Positions 1 to 8,733 are shown, counted from the first letter of the stretch. The stretch: 39,399 bases of DNA from an uncultured Coriobacteriia bacterium (GCA_948466335.1 CAOKAE010000015.1:1-39399), one strand, 5' to 3'. Notes: a model not told the origin generated them from the letters alone. Made by a program: numbers and translations.

Positions 1-86
1 ATAAAAGCAAGACAAAAATGTAGCGTTCGCCTCAAAAATATGGCCGTTTGCGTCAAAAAACTTTTCAAATAATCAAAAATATGCTG

Positions 87-114
87 TTGACTTCTATTCG
101 CAGTGGAGTAAATT
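87..114 (+). promoter_or_regulatory. Likely promoter of the TetR/molybdoenzyme operon
   Basis: A -35 box TTGACT (87-92) and a -10-like TAAATT (109-114) are separated by 16 bp, in an AT-rich stretch upstream of the first gene. The predicted start of transcription falls inside the dyad at 116-136, which fits autorepression by the TetR protein. The rest of 1-186 shows no gene. Confidence 0.6.
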
Positions 115-115
115 G

Positions 116-136
116 TACGCGTAGAATATACACGTA
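116..136. promoter_or_regulatory. Candidate TetR operator
   Basis: TACGCGTA (116-123) and TACACGTA (129-136) form an inverted repeat matching at 7 of 8 positions with a 5-bp centre. It sits just downstream of the predicted -10 box and about 50 bp before the regulator start, where TetR-family autoregulators usually bind. Assignment to this regulator is inference from position and symmetry. Confidence 0.45.
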
Positions 137-186
137 TTGGAATAATGCGTTTTCCCGGCATATCGACGTATATCGGGGAGGTCATC

Positions 187-795
187 ATGGCGGCACCGAG
201 AAAGGACGAGGAGCGTGCACGCCTCTACGCCGCAGCCTTGAGGCTGTTTGGCGAGAAGGGCTATATCGCCACGTCCTATCAGGACATTGCCGATGCCTGC
301 GGCACGAGCAAGTCGGTCGTGCAGCATTACTACCCGCGCAAGGAGATGCTCCTCGCGCTCTATCTCGACGAGCACTTTGCCTGGGTGAGCGACATGGCGC
401 ACAGGCTCTGTCCTCCCCATGCCGACATCGTGCAGGTGCTTTGCATGATGGGCTTCATTCACCTCGACAAGCTTCTCGCGGAGGAAAAGGGCTCTCCACT
501 CGTCCAGGACCTTCTGGGCTTTCGCACCTTCATCGAAGGCGTGGTCATGCGTGAGCGCGATTGGCTCGTCGAACGCTGGCCAGGCAACATCGACAAGCGG
601 TATCTGGGCGACTGTCTCGCCGTCGCGCTTAACGGAGCATACGGGTTACTCTCCATTGCCGCGATGGAGGGTCGCGCCCTTACGTCCGAGTATGTCATGC
701 GGCTTTGCTTCGTCCCCTTCGCCATTTCGATTGGGATGAATCCCGAGCACGTCGAAACCATCATCGAGGAATGCAGCTTGCTGCAGGTAGCATAG
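187..795 (+). CDS. TetR/AcrR-family transcriptional regulator
   Basis: A 202-residue protein with an N-terminal helix-turn-helix typical of TetR regulators (residues about 8-55: LRLFGEKGYIATSYQDIADA followed by GTSKSVVQHYYPRKEML), then an all-helical ligand-binding region with no recognisable effector site. ATG at 187 is preferred over an in-frame ATG at 145 because GGGGAGG lies at 175-181, six bases before it, and the TetR fold starts right after. The radical SAM gene begins 15 bp after the stop, so the regulator probably heads and controls the molybdoenzyme operon, with the dyad at 116-136 as a plausible operator. The inducer cannot be read from the sequence. Family assignment is firm; the target is inferred. 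Confidence 0.88.
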   Translation: MAAPRKDEERARLYAAALRLFGEKGYIATSYQDIADACGTSKSVVQHYYPRKEMLLALYLDEHFAWVSDMAHRLCPPHADIVQVLCMMGFIHLDKLLAEEKGSPLVQDLLGFRTFIEGVVMRERDWLVERWPGNIDKRYLGDCLAVALNGAYGLLSIAAMEGRALTSEYVMRLCFVPFAISIGMNPEHVETIIEECSLLQVA

Positions 796-810
796 TAGAG
801 GAGCATCATC

Positions 811-2334
811 ATGAGACCAATGGAATTCGCAAAGCGGACGGCTGCCAACAAGGCCATCGACTACTTCATGGAAGATCCCGTTCCGCGCATCGAGAGCATG
901 ATGGCCACGGTCAACAAGATGCTTCCCGACGCGCTCTTCCCGTCGCAGCGCAAGGCCTTCACCAAGGCCATCGAGGAGCGCAACAATTGGTACCAGCTCA
1001 TATGTCGCGTGGCCGACCTCGACCCGGAAGTCGCAACGGGCCTGCTCAAGTGCTTCTTGACCGAGGCGAATCTCATTGCCTGGGACAAGCAGGAAAAGTC
1101 GCGCGAGAAGTACCAGTGCAACGTGCCCTGGGCGGTGTTGCTCGACCCGACGAGTGCCTGCAACCTGCATTGCACCGGTTGCTGGGCGGCAGAGTACGGG
1201 CACAAGCTCAACCTGAGCTACGATGACATCGACTCCATCATCAACCAGGCCAACGAGCTCGGCACGCACGTCTTCATCTACACCGGGGGAGAGCCGCTCG
1301 TGCGCAAGGCGGACCTCATCAAGCTCTGCGAGGCACATCCCGATTCCGCCTTCCTCTGCTTCACCAATGCGACGCTCATCGACCGGGCCTTTGTCGAGGA
1401 GGTCGCACGCGTGAAGAACTTCGTGCCGATTATCTCGGCCGAAGGCAGCGAGGAAACCACTGACGCGCGCCGTGGCGATGGCGTCTACCAGAAGATTGAC
1501 GCTGCCATGGACCTGCTCAAGGAGCGCGGCGTGCCCTTCGGCGTCTCCATCTGCTACACGAGCCAGAACGCCGATGCGGTATGCACCGAGGAGTACTATG
1601 ACTGGCTCATCGACAAGGGCGCCTTCTTCGCCTGGATCTTCACCTACATGCCCGTGGGCAAGGATTCGCCGGCAGAGCTCATGCCCACGCCGGAGCAGCG
1701 CGAGATGCTCTACGATTTCAATCACAAGATGCGTCATGAGAAGCCGCTGCTCACGCTCGACTTCCAGAACGATGGCGAGTTTGTGGGCGGTTGCATTGCC
1801 GGCGGGCGCCGCTACCTGCACATCAACGCCAACGGAGATGTGGAGCCCTGCGTGTTCATCCACTACTCCAACGTGAACATTCATGACGTGAGCCTGCTCG
1901 ACGCGCTGCGCTCGCCGCTGTTCATGGGCTACTACCACGGCCAGCCCTTCAACGACAATCATCTACGCCCGTGCCCGATGCTCGAGAATCCCGAGTGCAT
2001 CGAGAAGCTCGTCGAGGATTCGGGTGCGCATTCGACTGACCTGGTCCAGGAGGAGACGGTGTACGAGCTCACTGCCAAGACGCGCCCCATGGCGCAACGC
2101 TGGGCCCCGGTTGCCGAGCGCATCTGGACCGACGAGAACGACGAGCGCGCCTCCGAGCGTCATCGCGACGATCTTGGCCAGGCGACGTCGGACCTCAAGA
2201 AGTTCGAGCGTGACGGGCGCATCGTGCGCAGCGCCTTTGACGAAGAACGCGATCCGCGCAGCATCGCCGAGCGCGAGGAGGAGATGGATCGCAAGCTGCA
2301 GGAGATAACCGAAAACGAGAAGGTGCTCGTCTAG
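811..2334 (+). CDS. Radical SAM protein with SPASM-like C-terminal cysteines
   Basis: A 507-residue protein. The radical SAM signature CNLHCTGC (Cys117, Cys121, Cys124) should bind the [4Fe-4S] cluster that cleaves S-adenosylmethionine, and a GGEP motif (TGGEPLV) follows about 45 residues later. Further cysteines in the contexts GGCIAGG, VEPCVF and LRPCPMLENPEC resemble a SPASM/twitch-type auxiliary cluster region, and the last 100 residues are highly charged and helical. The roughly 110 residues before the motif are an unidentified helical domain. RBS GAGGAG precedes the start. It lies between the TetR gene and the molybdoenzyme, so it may mature an enzyme or act in the same pathway. No precursor peptide gene is visible nearby and the substrate is unknown. 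Confidence 0.85.
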   Translation: MRPMEFAKRTAANKAIDYFMEDPVPRIESMMATVNKMLPDALFPSQRKAFTKAIEERNNWYQLICRVADLDPEVATGLLKCFLTEANLIAWDKQEKSREKYQCNVPWAVLLDPTSACNLHCTGCWAAEYGHKLNLSYDDIDSIINQANELGTHVFIYTGGEPLVRKADLIKLCEAHPDSAFLCFTNATLIDRAFVEEVARVKNFVPIISAEGSEETTDARRGDGVYQKIDAAMDLLKERGVPFGVSICYTSQNADAVCTEEYYDWLIDKGAFFAWIFTYMPVGKDSPAELMPTPEQREMLYDFNHKMRHEKPLLTLDFQNDGEFVGGCIAGGRRYLHINANGDVEPCVFIHYSNVNIHDVSLLDALRSPLFMGYYHGQPFNDNHLRPCPMLENPECIEKLVEDSGAHSTDLVQEETVYELTAKTRPMAQRWAPVAERIWTDENDERASERHRDDLGQATSDLKKFERDGRIVRSAFDEERDPRSIAEREEEMDRKLQEITENEKVLV

Positions 2335-2384
2335 CACGACGGGTCACCAACACATCGGCCATGGTGCTGAGTGAGGAGGGGCAC

Positions 2385-4970
2385 ATGAGCGAAAGAAACC
2401 TAAGCCGCCGATCGTTTCTGGCCGGCACGGCGGCCACGACGGCGGCCGCATGCCTGGGTACGGGGGCGCTTCCCGCCGCCAAGGCCCTTGCCGAGAACGT
2501 CGACCCGGCCGGCGAGTGGGTGAGGACCACCTGTTCGCCCAACTGCACCGGAGCCTGCGGCCTGAAGGGCTTCGTGCACGAGGGCCAGATCAAGATGATC
2601 TCGCAGGCGTCCGACTACCCGTTCGAGCAGTACAACCCGCGCGGATGCCTCAAGGGCGTTTCCGTCAACACCATGCTCTACGGTCCGCATCGCCTCACCA
2701 AGCCCCTCGTCAAGAACGAGGACACGGGCAAGATGGAGGAGACCGATTGGGACACGGCACTCACGGCCGCCGCCGATAGGCTCAAGGCCGTCATGGACAC
2801 CTATGGCCCGGAATCCGTAGGCGTGATATGGCAGGTGCAGGGCACCGGTCACATCCAGAAGGGCTCCATCATCCGCTTATCCAACATGATGGGTTGGTCG
2901 GCCATCGGTTGTTACGAGATGAACGGTGACCTGCCCATGTTCTGGCCCGAGACCTTTGGCGTGCAAAGCGAGGAGCTCGAATCCTATTGCTGGGAAGATT
3001 CCAAGTACACCATGATCTTCGGCTCCAACGTCATGGTCACGCGTCTGCCCGACGCGCACTTCCTCAACATCTCGCGCGAAAACGGCGGTAAGGTCGTGAA
3101 CTTCGACCCCAACTACTCGGCGACTTCCGAAAAGTCCACCGAGTGGGTGCGCCTCAAGCCCGACACGGACGCGGCGTTCGCGTTGGCCGTCGCCAAGATC
3201 ATCATCGATGATGGGCTCTACGACGAGAACTTCTGCAAGAACTTCACCGACCTGCCCCTGCTCGTCGATACGGCCACGGGCAAGCGCATCGAGGCTGCCA
3301 ACGTCGCCGGCCTCTCGGCACTTCCCTCACCGGCCTACCGCACGACCTATGTGGCCGTGAACGCCGCCGGCGCGCCCTTCGCGGTCAATCCCGAGCGCCT
3401 GGGGGGCATGGAGGGCTGCACGCTCGAGTACACGGGCAGCGTGCGCCTCAAGGACGGCACGACCGTCAACGCCAAGAGCGGCTTCAGGCTGCTGCGCGAG
3501 AGCCTCGTGGGCAAGACGGCGCAGTGGGCAAGTGACACCACGAGCATTCCCGTCGAGACCATCGAGCGCATCGCCCACGAGTGCGCCACCATCAAGCCCA
3601 TGCACATCATCTTCGGCGGCGCGGGCACGCAGTGGTACCACGGCGACCTCAAGGGCCGTTCGCTCGCGCTCATCGCGGCGCTCACGGGCAACATCGGCCA
3701 GCTCGGCGGCGGCATCTCGACCTACGTGGGCCAGTACAAGACGCGTTTCATCCCCGCGTCCTGGTTCAACCCGCCGCGCATGAACAAGCACTCCATGTCC
3801 TTCCAGTACGCCGTCACCGGACGCACGCCGACGATGCAGCAAAACGCCTTCCCGCCCAATGGCCTCAAGGCTCTCGTCGTGGGTTGGGGCAATCCCATGG
3901 ACCAGCACAACGTCGCCAACTGGCTGCGCAGCGCCAAGGAGAGCGGCGAGCTCGAATGCCTCGTCACCCTCGACTTCCAGCGCACCACCACCGTCGACAT
4001 GAGCGACGTGGCCCTACCGGCCCCCAGCTGGTACGAGAAGCTCGAACTCACCACGACGCCGCTGCATCCCTGGGTGCAGCTTCAGCAGCAGATGGTCGAC
4101 CCGCCCGGCGAGGCGCGTCCCGAGATCTGGATTTGCAAGGAGCTGGCGACGCATATCGACCCTTCCTATGCAGACCAGTGGCCGGTCTTTGACGAATCCC
4201 AGGCCGAACAGGTGGCCGATGACGTGTTGCGCATGCTCCTGCAAAACGGCGGCCCCTATGTCAACCAGCTCACGGCCGAACAGCTACGCGAGGGTCCGGG
4301 CAAGCTCTGGCATGCCAATCCGGGCGAGAAGCGCATCCCGTTCTGGAGCCAGATTCACGAGGGCACGCCCTTCCCGAGCCAGTCGCTCCCCAACGCCATT
4401 GACGTGACGGCACCCTTTGTCAGGTCCGGTCGCATCCAGTTCTATCGCGACGAAGACGAGTTCCTCAGGCTCGAGGAACAGCTCCCGTGCTACAAGCCCG
4501 CCTTCGAGGATACCGAGTACGCGGCCGATCCCGAGGCGCGCACCAAGTATCCGCTCGCCTTCATCACGCGCAACAGCACCTACCGCGTACATTCGACGTA
4601 CGTGAACAATCCCTTCATGCTCGAGTTGCAAAACTCCATGCCCAAGATCTTCATGAATCCCGACGATGCCAAGGAGCGCGGCCTGGAGTCGGGAGACCTG
4701 GTCGAGGCCTACAACGGCCGCGGCAAGTGCCAGGGCGGTCTCGTGCTCGACCCGGGCATGTATCCCGGCCAGGCCATCTTCGACCAGGGCTGGTGGAGCG
4801 AGTACATGGATGGCGACAGCTACAACTCGCTCATCTATCCGTGGATCAACCCCACCAACGAGGTGTACTACCTCTCGGGCGTGTGGTCGCCCAACATGGC
4901 GTGGAACGAGTGCGCATGCAACGTCCGTCTCTTGCAGAAGGGCGGGGCGCGTAAGGAGGTCATGCAATGA
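2385..4970 (+). CDS. Tat-exported molybdopterin oxidoreductase, DMSO reductase superfamily (catalytic subunit)
   Basis: An 861-residue catalytic subunit. A twin-arginine signal (SRRSFLAG, residues 7-14) and an Ala-rich h-region direct folded export. Cys50, Cys54, Cys58 and Cys88 (CSPNCTGAC ... RGCLKG) form the N-terminal [4Fe-4S] site of bis-MGD enzymes, and the C-terminal part has the molydopterin dinucleotide-binding domain. ATG 2385 is chosen for GAGGAGGGG at 2373-2381 and because the Tat motif then sits at the N terminus; an ATG at 2361 lacks this. The next gene overlaps by 4 bp. Together with the ferredoxin and NrfD subunits it should form a membrane-bound complex exchanging electrons with the quinone pool. 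The reaction is unknown (S-oxide, N-oxide, catechol or other reduction are options). At the expected Mo-ligand position it reads GDLP (181-184) rather than the GDYS of TorA/DmsA. Confidence 0.88.
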   Translation: MSERNLSRRSFLAGTAATTAAACLGTGALPAAKALAENVDPAGEWVRTTCSPNCTGACGLKGFVHEGQIKMISQASDYPFEQYNPRGCLKGVSVNTMLYGPHRLTKPLVKNEDTGKMEETDWDTALTAAADRLKAVMDTYGPESVGVIWQVQGTGHIQKGSIIRLSNMMGWSAIGCYEMNGDLPMFWPETFGVQSEELESYCWEDSKYTMIFGSNVMVTRLPDAHFLNISRENGGKVVNFDPNYSATSEKSTEWVRLKPDTDAAFALAVAKIIIDDGLYDENFCKNFTDLPLLVDTATGKRIEAANVAGLSALPSPAYRTTYVAVNAAGAPFAVNPERLGGMEGCTLEYTGSVRLKDGTTVNAKSGFRLLRESLVGKTAQWASDTTSIPVETIERIAHECATIKPMHIIFGGAGTQWYHGDLKGRSLALIAALTGNIGQLGGGISTYVGQYKTRFIPASWFNPPRMNKHSMSFQYAVTGRTPTMQQNAFPPNGLKALVVGWGNPMDQHNVANWLRSAKESGELECLVTLDFQRTTTVDMSDVALPAPSWYEKLELTTTPLHPWVQLQQQMVDPPGEARPEIWICKELATHIDPSYADQWPVFDESQAEQVADDVLRMLLQNGGPYVNQLTAEQLREGPGKLWHANPGEKRIPFWSQIHEGTPFPSQSLPNAIDVTAPFVRSGRIQFYRDEDEFLRLEEQLPCYKPAFEDTEYAADPEARTKYPLAFITRNSTYRVHSTYVNNPFMLELQNSMPKIFMNPDDAKERGLESGDLVEAYNGRGKCQGGLVLDPGMYPGQAIFDQGWWSEYMDGDSYNSLIYPWINPTNEVYYLSGVWSPNMAWNECACNVRLLQKGGARKEVMQ

Positions 4971-5644
4971 GATACGCGATGGCCATAGACCTTGACCGCT
5001 GCATCGGATGCAGGACCTGCGCGGTCATATGCAAGGATCACAACGCGGAGCCCCGGGGCATCTGGTGGAACCGCGTCTTCTCGCCGGGTGCTCCCGAATA
5101 CGGTACCTCGGTTATCGTGGACGGCATGCCCCGCATGGAATTCGTGCCCATCAGCTGCCAGCATTGCGAGAACGCGCCGTGCCAGCAGGTGTGCCCGACG
5201 GGCGCCACCTACACCGACGACACGGGAACCGTGCTCGTCGATTACGAGAAGTGCATCGGCTGCCGTTACTGCATCACGGCATGCCCCTACGAGGTACGAC
5301 AGTTCAACTGGTCCAAGCCCGACGGCGTCGAGGGCGTCGATGGCGAGTATCGCTGGGGATACCCCGAGGACTACCGCCAGGACGGGCGCCTCGTCTACAC
5401 GCCGGTGCGTCCCGAGGGCGTCGTGGAGAAGTGCACCTTCTGCGTCCAGTACACCAACCAGGGCGGCATTCCGGCCTGCTGTACGGGCTGCCCGGCAAAC
5501 GCTCGCATCTTCGGTGACATCGAGGATCCGGAGTCCGAAATCTCGCAGTACATGTCCGGGCGTCAATGGCTCGTCCTCGGCGAGTCGTTCGGCACCAAGC
5601 CCAAGGTGTACTACTTGCCTTCGACGCGTGGAGAGGGGGAGTAG
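4967..5644 (+). CDS. 4Fe-4S ferredoxin-type electron-transfer subunit (DmsB/NrfC-like)
   Basis: A 225-residue protein with the cysteine pattern of four [4Fe-4S] clusters: CIGCRTCAVIC near the N terminus, CQHCENAPCQQVCP, CIGCRYCITACP, and a C-terminal CTFC ... CCTGCP group. This is the electron-wire subunit of DMSO reductase-type complexes, passing electrons between the membrane anchor and the molybdenum subunit. It has no export signal of its own, as is usual for partners that hitchhike with a Tat substrate. The start overlaps the stop of the catalytic gene (ATGA at 4967-4970), with AAGGAGG 7-8 bases upstream, so the two are translationally coupled. Confidence 0.93.
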   Translation: MRYAMAIDLDRCIGCRTCAVICKDHNAEPRGIWWNRVFSPGAPEYGTSVIVDGMPRMEFVPISCQHCENAPCQQVCPTGATYTDDTGTVLVDYEKCIGCRYCITACPYEVRQFNWSKPDGVEGVDGEYRWGYPEDYRQDGRLVYTPVRPEGVVEKCTFCVQYTNQGGIPACCTGCPANARIFGDIEDPESEISQYMSGRQWLVLGESFGTKPKVYYLPSTRGEGE

Positions 5645-5646
5645 CC

Positions 5647-6945
5647 ATGACGGAGCAAACTCAACATACGAGGAAATGGCCCATCATCCTGGCCGCCGTC
5701 TTCATCGCGGTGGGCTGTGCGGCATGGATCTGCCAGCTCACGATGGGGCTTCTCGTCGGGTCGGGCATGAGCAACACCTTCGCGTGGGGCCTCATGATCG
5801 CGGTCTTCGCGTTCCTCGTGGGCTTTGGCGCAGGTAGCCAGTTCGTCGCGTCGTACATCGTGCTTGCCAACCGCAAGGACCTCATGCCCTACGTCAAGAC
5901 CGCGCAGGCCGTCGCGCTTGCCGGTGCCATCGGTGCGGGCGTGGCGATTCTCATCGACCTGGGGCACCCGGCCCACATCATGGCGATGCTCACGGGTCCC
6001 AATCCCACCTCGGCGCTCACCTGGGACATGATTGCGCTTACGGTGTTCATCGTCATCGCGATCATCAACGTCATCGCCATCGCGCGAAACAGTAAGGCGC
6101 TCAAGTTCTGGATGGTCTTGGGGCTCATCAGCGCCTTCGCGTTGCAGCTCGTCGAGGGCCTGCTCTTCGCCCTCATGGAGGCGCGCGTGTGGTGGCATAG
6201 CTTCATCATGCCCGTCGACTTCATCGTCGTCGCCGTGGTGTGCGGCCTTGCCATCGCGGTCATCGTCTGTGCGCTCAAGAAGGACGAATTCAAGCCCGAG
6301 GCGCTGCACGACTTGAGCTTCCTGCTTGCCGTGGCCATCATCGTCCACTTGGTGCTCGCCGTCATCGAGCTTGCGATCGTCTGCTTTGGCGGCAGCGCGG
6401 CCGATGGTGGGGCACTTGCGGCAATCGGAAGCGTCTGGCTGTTCTACGTGCTAGAGCTCGGCTTGCCGCTGGCCGCCGTGTTCGTGCTGCTACTTGGCAA
6501 GAAGGATCCCGCCAAGAGCATGCTCGTCGGTGGCGTGTTGACCGTCGTCGGCATGTTCTTCCATCGGCTCATGCTGCTCTATCCAGCCTTCGCCAGTCCC
6601 ACGCTCTACGTGCCGCTATCCAACGAGCCGTCCCCGAGCTGGGCGCTTCCGGCTTCGACGGGCCTGTACAATCACACAGGCAACGCCTTCGAGATAGCCC
6701 AGGGCTACATTCCCAACTTCTTCGAGTGGGCGAGCATGCTGCTGCCGCTCGGCGTTGCATTGGCGGTGTTCCTCGTAGTCGTGTGGTTCGTCGCCAAGGT
6801 CGGCAAGCCCGCAGCCGAGGCAAGTGGCGCCCAGGATACCATCGAGGTGAAGGAGACGGTAGAGGTGCACGAGTCTGCTGACGACCCCGAGGTGGCCGAG
6901 GTAAAGGAGGCTCTTGTCGAGCAGGAGAGGGGTGAGGACCGATGA
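5647..6945 (+). CDS. NrfD/DmsC-type membrane anchor subunit
   Basis: A 432-residue polytopic membrane protein with roughly nine or ten hydrophobic segments, starting at about residue 12 and ending near residue 400, then an acidic cytoplasmic tail rich in Glu and Val. By position after the ferredoxin gene and by overall character it is the quinol-interacting anchor of the molybdoenzyme complex (NrfD/PsrC/DmsC superfamily). It carries no obvious haem-ligand pattern. ATG 5647 follows the previous stop by 2 bp and uses the GAGGGGGAG at the end of the upstream gene as RBS. The downstream lipoprotein gene overlaps its stop by 4 bp. The exact subfamily was not resolved by eye. Confidence 0.85.
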   Translation: MTEQTQHTRKWPIILAAVFIAVGCAAWICQLTMGLLVGSGMSNTFAWGLMIAVFAFLVGFGAGSQFVASYIVLANRKDLMPYVKTAQAVALAGAIGAGVAILIDLGHPAHIMAMLTGPNPTSALTWDMIALTVFIVIAIINVIAIARNSKALKFWMVLGLISAFALQLVEGLLFALMEARVWWHSFIMPVDFIVVAVVCGLAIAVIVCALKKDEFKPEALHDLSFLLAVAIIVHLVLAVIELAIVCFGGSAADGGALAAIGSVWLFYVLELGLPLAAVFVLLLGKKDPAKSMLVGGVLTVVGMFFHRLMLLYPAFASPTLYVPLSNEPSPSWALPASTGLYNHTGNAFEIAQGYIPNFFEWASMLLPLGVALAVFLVVVWFVAKVGKPAAEASGAQDTIEVKETVEVHESADDPEVAEVKEALVEQERGEDR

Positions 6946-7592
6946 AGTCACTGAAGAAGACTCTCGTCCTGTTGCTGAGTGCGACACTCGTGGCGTGCGC
7001 GGCGCTGTGCGTTGCAGGCTGCGGTGGCCAGCAGGCGTCGTCCGCGGCGTCATCGACATCGTCGTCTGCCTCGAGTGAGGCGACCGAGGCGCGGGGCAAG
7101 ACGCTCGTGGTCTACTACTCGGCGACGGGCAATACCGCCGCCATCGCCCAGGCCATCGTTGCGCAGATGGGGGCGACGAGCTTCGCCATCCAGCCCGCGC
7201 AGCCCTATACGAGCGCGGACCTCGAATACGACAACCCGGACAGTCGCGTTTCCAAGGAGCACGCCGACGCCGCGCTGCAGGATGTCGCGCTCGCGCAGGA
7301 GACGCCCGATGATTGGGCGAGCTACGAGACCGTCATCATCGGCTATCCCATCTGGTGGGGCGAGGCGGCTTATCCCGTGGCCAGCTTCGCGAGGGCCAAC
7401 GACTTCACGGGCAAGTCGGTCATCCCGTTTTGCACCTCGGCATCATCCGATATCGGCAACAGCGCCGAGAAGCTTTCCCAGGCCGCCCAAGGCGGCGAGT
7501 GGCTGGGCGGCATGCGCTTCCCGGCCAACGTGAACAGCGACGAGGTGCGCCAGTGGGTCGACGACCTCGGGCTCGAGAACCAGAACCTGTAG
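6942..7592 (+). CDS. Extracytoplasmic flavodoxin-like lipoprotein
   Basis: A 216-residue protein with a lipoprotein signal (hydrophobic core, lipobox VAG-Cys27), a Ser/Ala-rich linker, then a flavodoxin-like domain. The phosphate-binding loop reads YYSATGNTAAIA (about residues 63-74), and IGYPIWWGEAAYP in the middle is typical of the flavodoxin_4 group, where it stacks on the FMN ring. It should sit on the outer face of the membrane beside the Mo enzyme and could shuttle electrons to it or from its anchor. The ATGA overlap with the NrfD gene (6942-6945) argues for co-expression. An exported flavodoxin is uncommon because FMN must be loaded outside; its role is inference. Confidence 0.85.
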   Translation: MKSLKKTLVLLLSATLVACAALCVAGCGGQQASSAASSTSSSASSEATEARGKTLVVYYSATGNTAAIAQAIVAQMGATSFAIQPAQPYTSADLEYDNPDSRVSKEHADAALQDVALAQETPDDWASYETVIIGYPIWWGEAAYPVASFARANDFTGKSVIPFCTSASSDIGNSAEKLSQAAQGGEWLGGMRFPANVNSDEVRQWVDDLGLENQNL

Positions 7593-7618
7593 AACGTGCA
7601 TGAGAGGGGGAGCGTGCC

Positions 7619-8569
7619 ATGATCGAGATATTAAAGACCGATGACGGCGCGCTCCGCCGGCTCGACGGGATTGAGCCGGGATGCTGGGTCAACGCCTGCG
7701 GCATCACGGACAAGGAGGCGAGCTGGCTCATGGAGGAGCTGGGCGTCTCCGAGGACTTCGTCGAGGCCATGCGCGACCGCGACGAGGTATCGCGAGCCGA
7801 GAAGGACGAGGCGAGGGGACAGACCCTCGTCATCGTCGACTATCCGGCGGCCGAGGACGCCGCGACCCTTCAGGACCCCGAACTCTTGGAGTTCGACACG
7901 CAGCCCGTATCCATTCTCATCATCGACGACCCGGGTGTCATCGTCACGGCGACGGTCACGGCCTGTGCCATCATCGAGCACATCAAGGGCGATACGGAGA
8001 TTCGCATCGTCACGTCCCAGCGCTCGCGCTTCCTGCTCGACATGCTCCTCAAGGTTTCGCAGAGCTACATCGAGTCCCTGCGCCTGCTGGAGAAGCAGAC
8101 CGTGTGCCTCGAGCGCAGGATGCGCAAGACGCAGAACAACGCTGGTCTTATGAGCATGCTCGGCATCGAGAAGTCGCTGCTGTTCATGTCGACGTCGCTC
8201 AAGAGCAGCAGGCCCACCCTCGAGGCCATACGAGGCGGGGATTTTGTCGAGCTCTTCGAGGACGACCATGACCTCATGGGGCTCGTGGACATCGAGTACA
8301 AGCAGGCAAGCGAGATGTGCGCCATCTACACCGATGTCATCGCCAAGGCCATGGACGCCTTCTCGGGCGTGGTGAGCAACAACGTCAACGCATCCATGAA
8401 CTTCCTCACCGGCGCCACACTGCTGCTGTCAATTCCCACGGCGGTGTTCAGCTTCTATGGCATGAACACCGATCTGCTTCCCATGAGCGACTCGTGGATA
8501 TTTCCCACGCTGCTCTCCATCGCCCTGGCGGCCATCGCGGTGGTCATTTTGATGCGCTGGAAGAAGTGA
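7619..8569 (+). CDS. corA: CorA-family magnesium/divalent cation transporter
   Basis: A 316-residue protein with the CorA layout: a large soluble N-terminal funnel domain, a long stalk helix with the pattern SYIESLRLLEKQTVCLERRM, then two C-terminal membrane helices. The YGMN pore signature (FYGMNTDLLPM) ends the first helix, and a basic tail (MRWKK) closes the protein. It would conduct Mg2+, or in some members Co2+ or Ni2+, into the cell. It starts 26 bp after the flavodoxin-like lipoprotein with RBS GAGGGGGAG, so it is probably the last gene of the molybdoenzyme operon, although no functional link is obvious. A long hairpin begins 4 bp after its stop. Confidence 0.92.
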   Translation: MIEILKTDDGALRRLDGIEPGCWVNACGITDKEASWLMEELGVSEDFVEAMRDRDEVSRAEKDEARGQTLVIVDYPAAEDAATLQDPELLEFDTQPVSILIIDDPGVIVTATVTACAIIEHIKGDTEIRIVTSQRSRFLLDMLLKVSQSYIESLRLLEKQTVCLERRMRKTQNNAGLMSMLGIEKSLLFMSTSLKSSRPTLEAIRGGDFVELFEDDHDLMGLVDIEYKQASEMCAIYTDVIAKAMDAFSGVVSNNVNASMNFLTGATLLLSIPTAVFSFYGMNTDLLPMSDSWIFPTLLSIALAAIAVVILMRWKK

Positions 8570-8573
8570 CTCT

Positions 8574-8733
8574 GGGGCGCTGGCTGGACAAGCTGGCTCT
8601 CGCACCCAACACGCGATTTGTGCAACGCCGCGAAAGAACTCGCGCACAAAGACCGTGCGCTCAGACACCTTTCGCTAAACCCGCGTTGCGCAAACCGCGT
8701 GTCTGCTCGAGATGCTTGTCCAGCCAGCGCCCC
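8574..8733. repeat. 160-nt nested near-perfect hairpin element
   Basis: The outer arms 8574-8593 and 8714-8733 are perfect 20-bp reverse complements. Nested inside are 8609-8628 against 8683-8702 (18 of 20), GCGAAAG/CTTTCGC (8630-8636, 8669-8675) and GCGCAC/GTGCGC around a 7-nt loop (8642-8660). A short TCTCG/CGAGA pair can also form between the first two stems. No T-run follows on either strand, so it is not a standard terminator. It could be a structured RNA, an mRNA 3' stabiliser for corA, or a MITE-like element. The remaining gap (8734-8811) holds a small palindrome at 8775-8788. Confidence 0.85.

Noticed and set aside
646-1962. Long antisense reading frame (about 438 codons) over the radical SAM gene
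   Set aside because: It is a mirror of the real gene's high-GC third-position bias, has no RBS and encodes no recognisable fold. The same holds for the long opposite-strand frames at 11099-12352, 17312-18247, 18332-19168, 20295-21155, 32607-33623 and 34553-36199.
8574-8733. Retron msr-msd or group II intron RNA
   Set aside because: No reverse transcriptase gene lies on either side, and the adjoining genes are corA and a methyltransferase.
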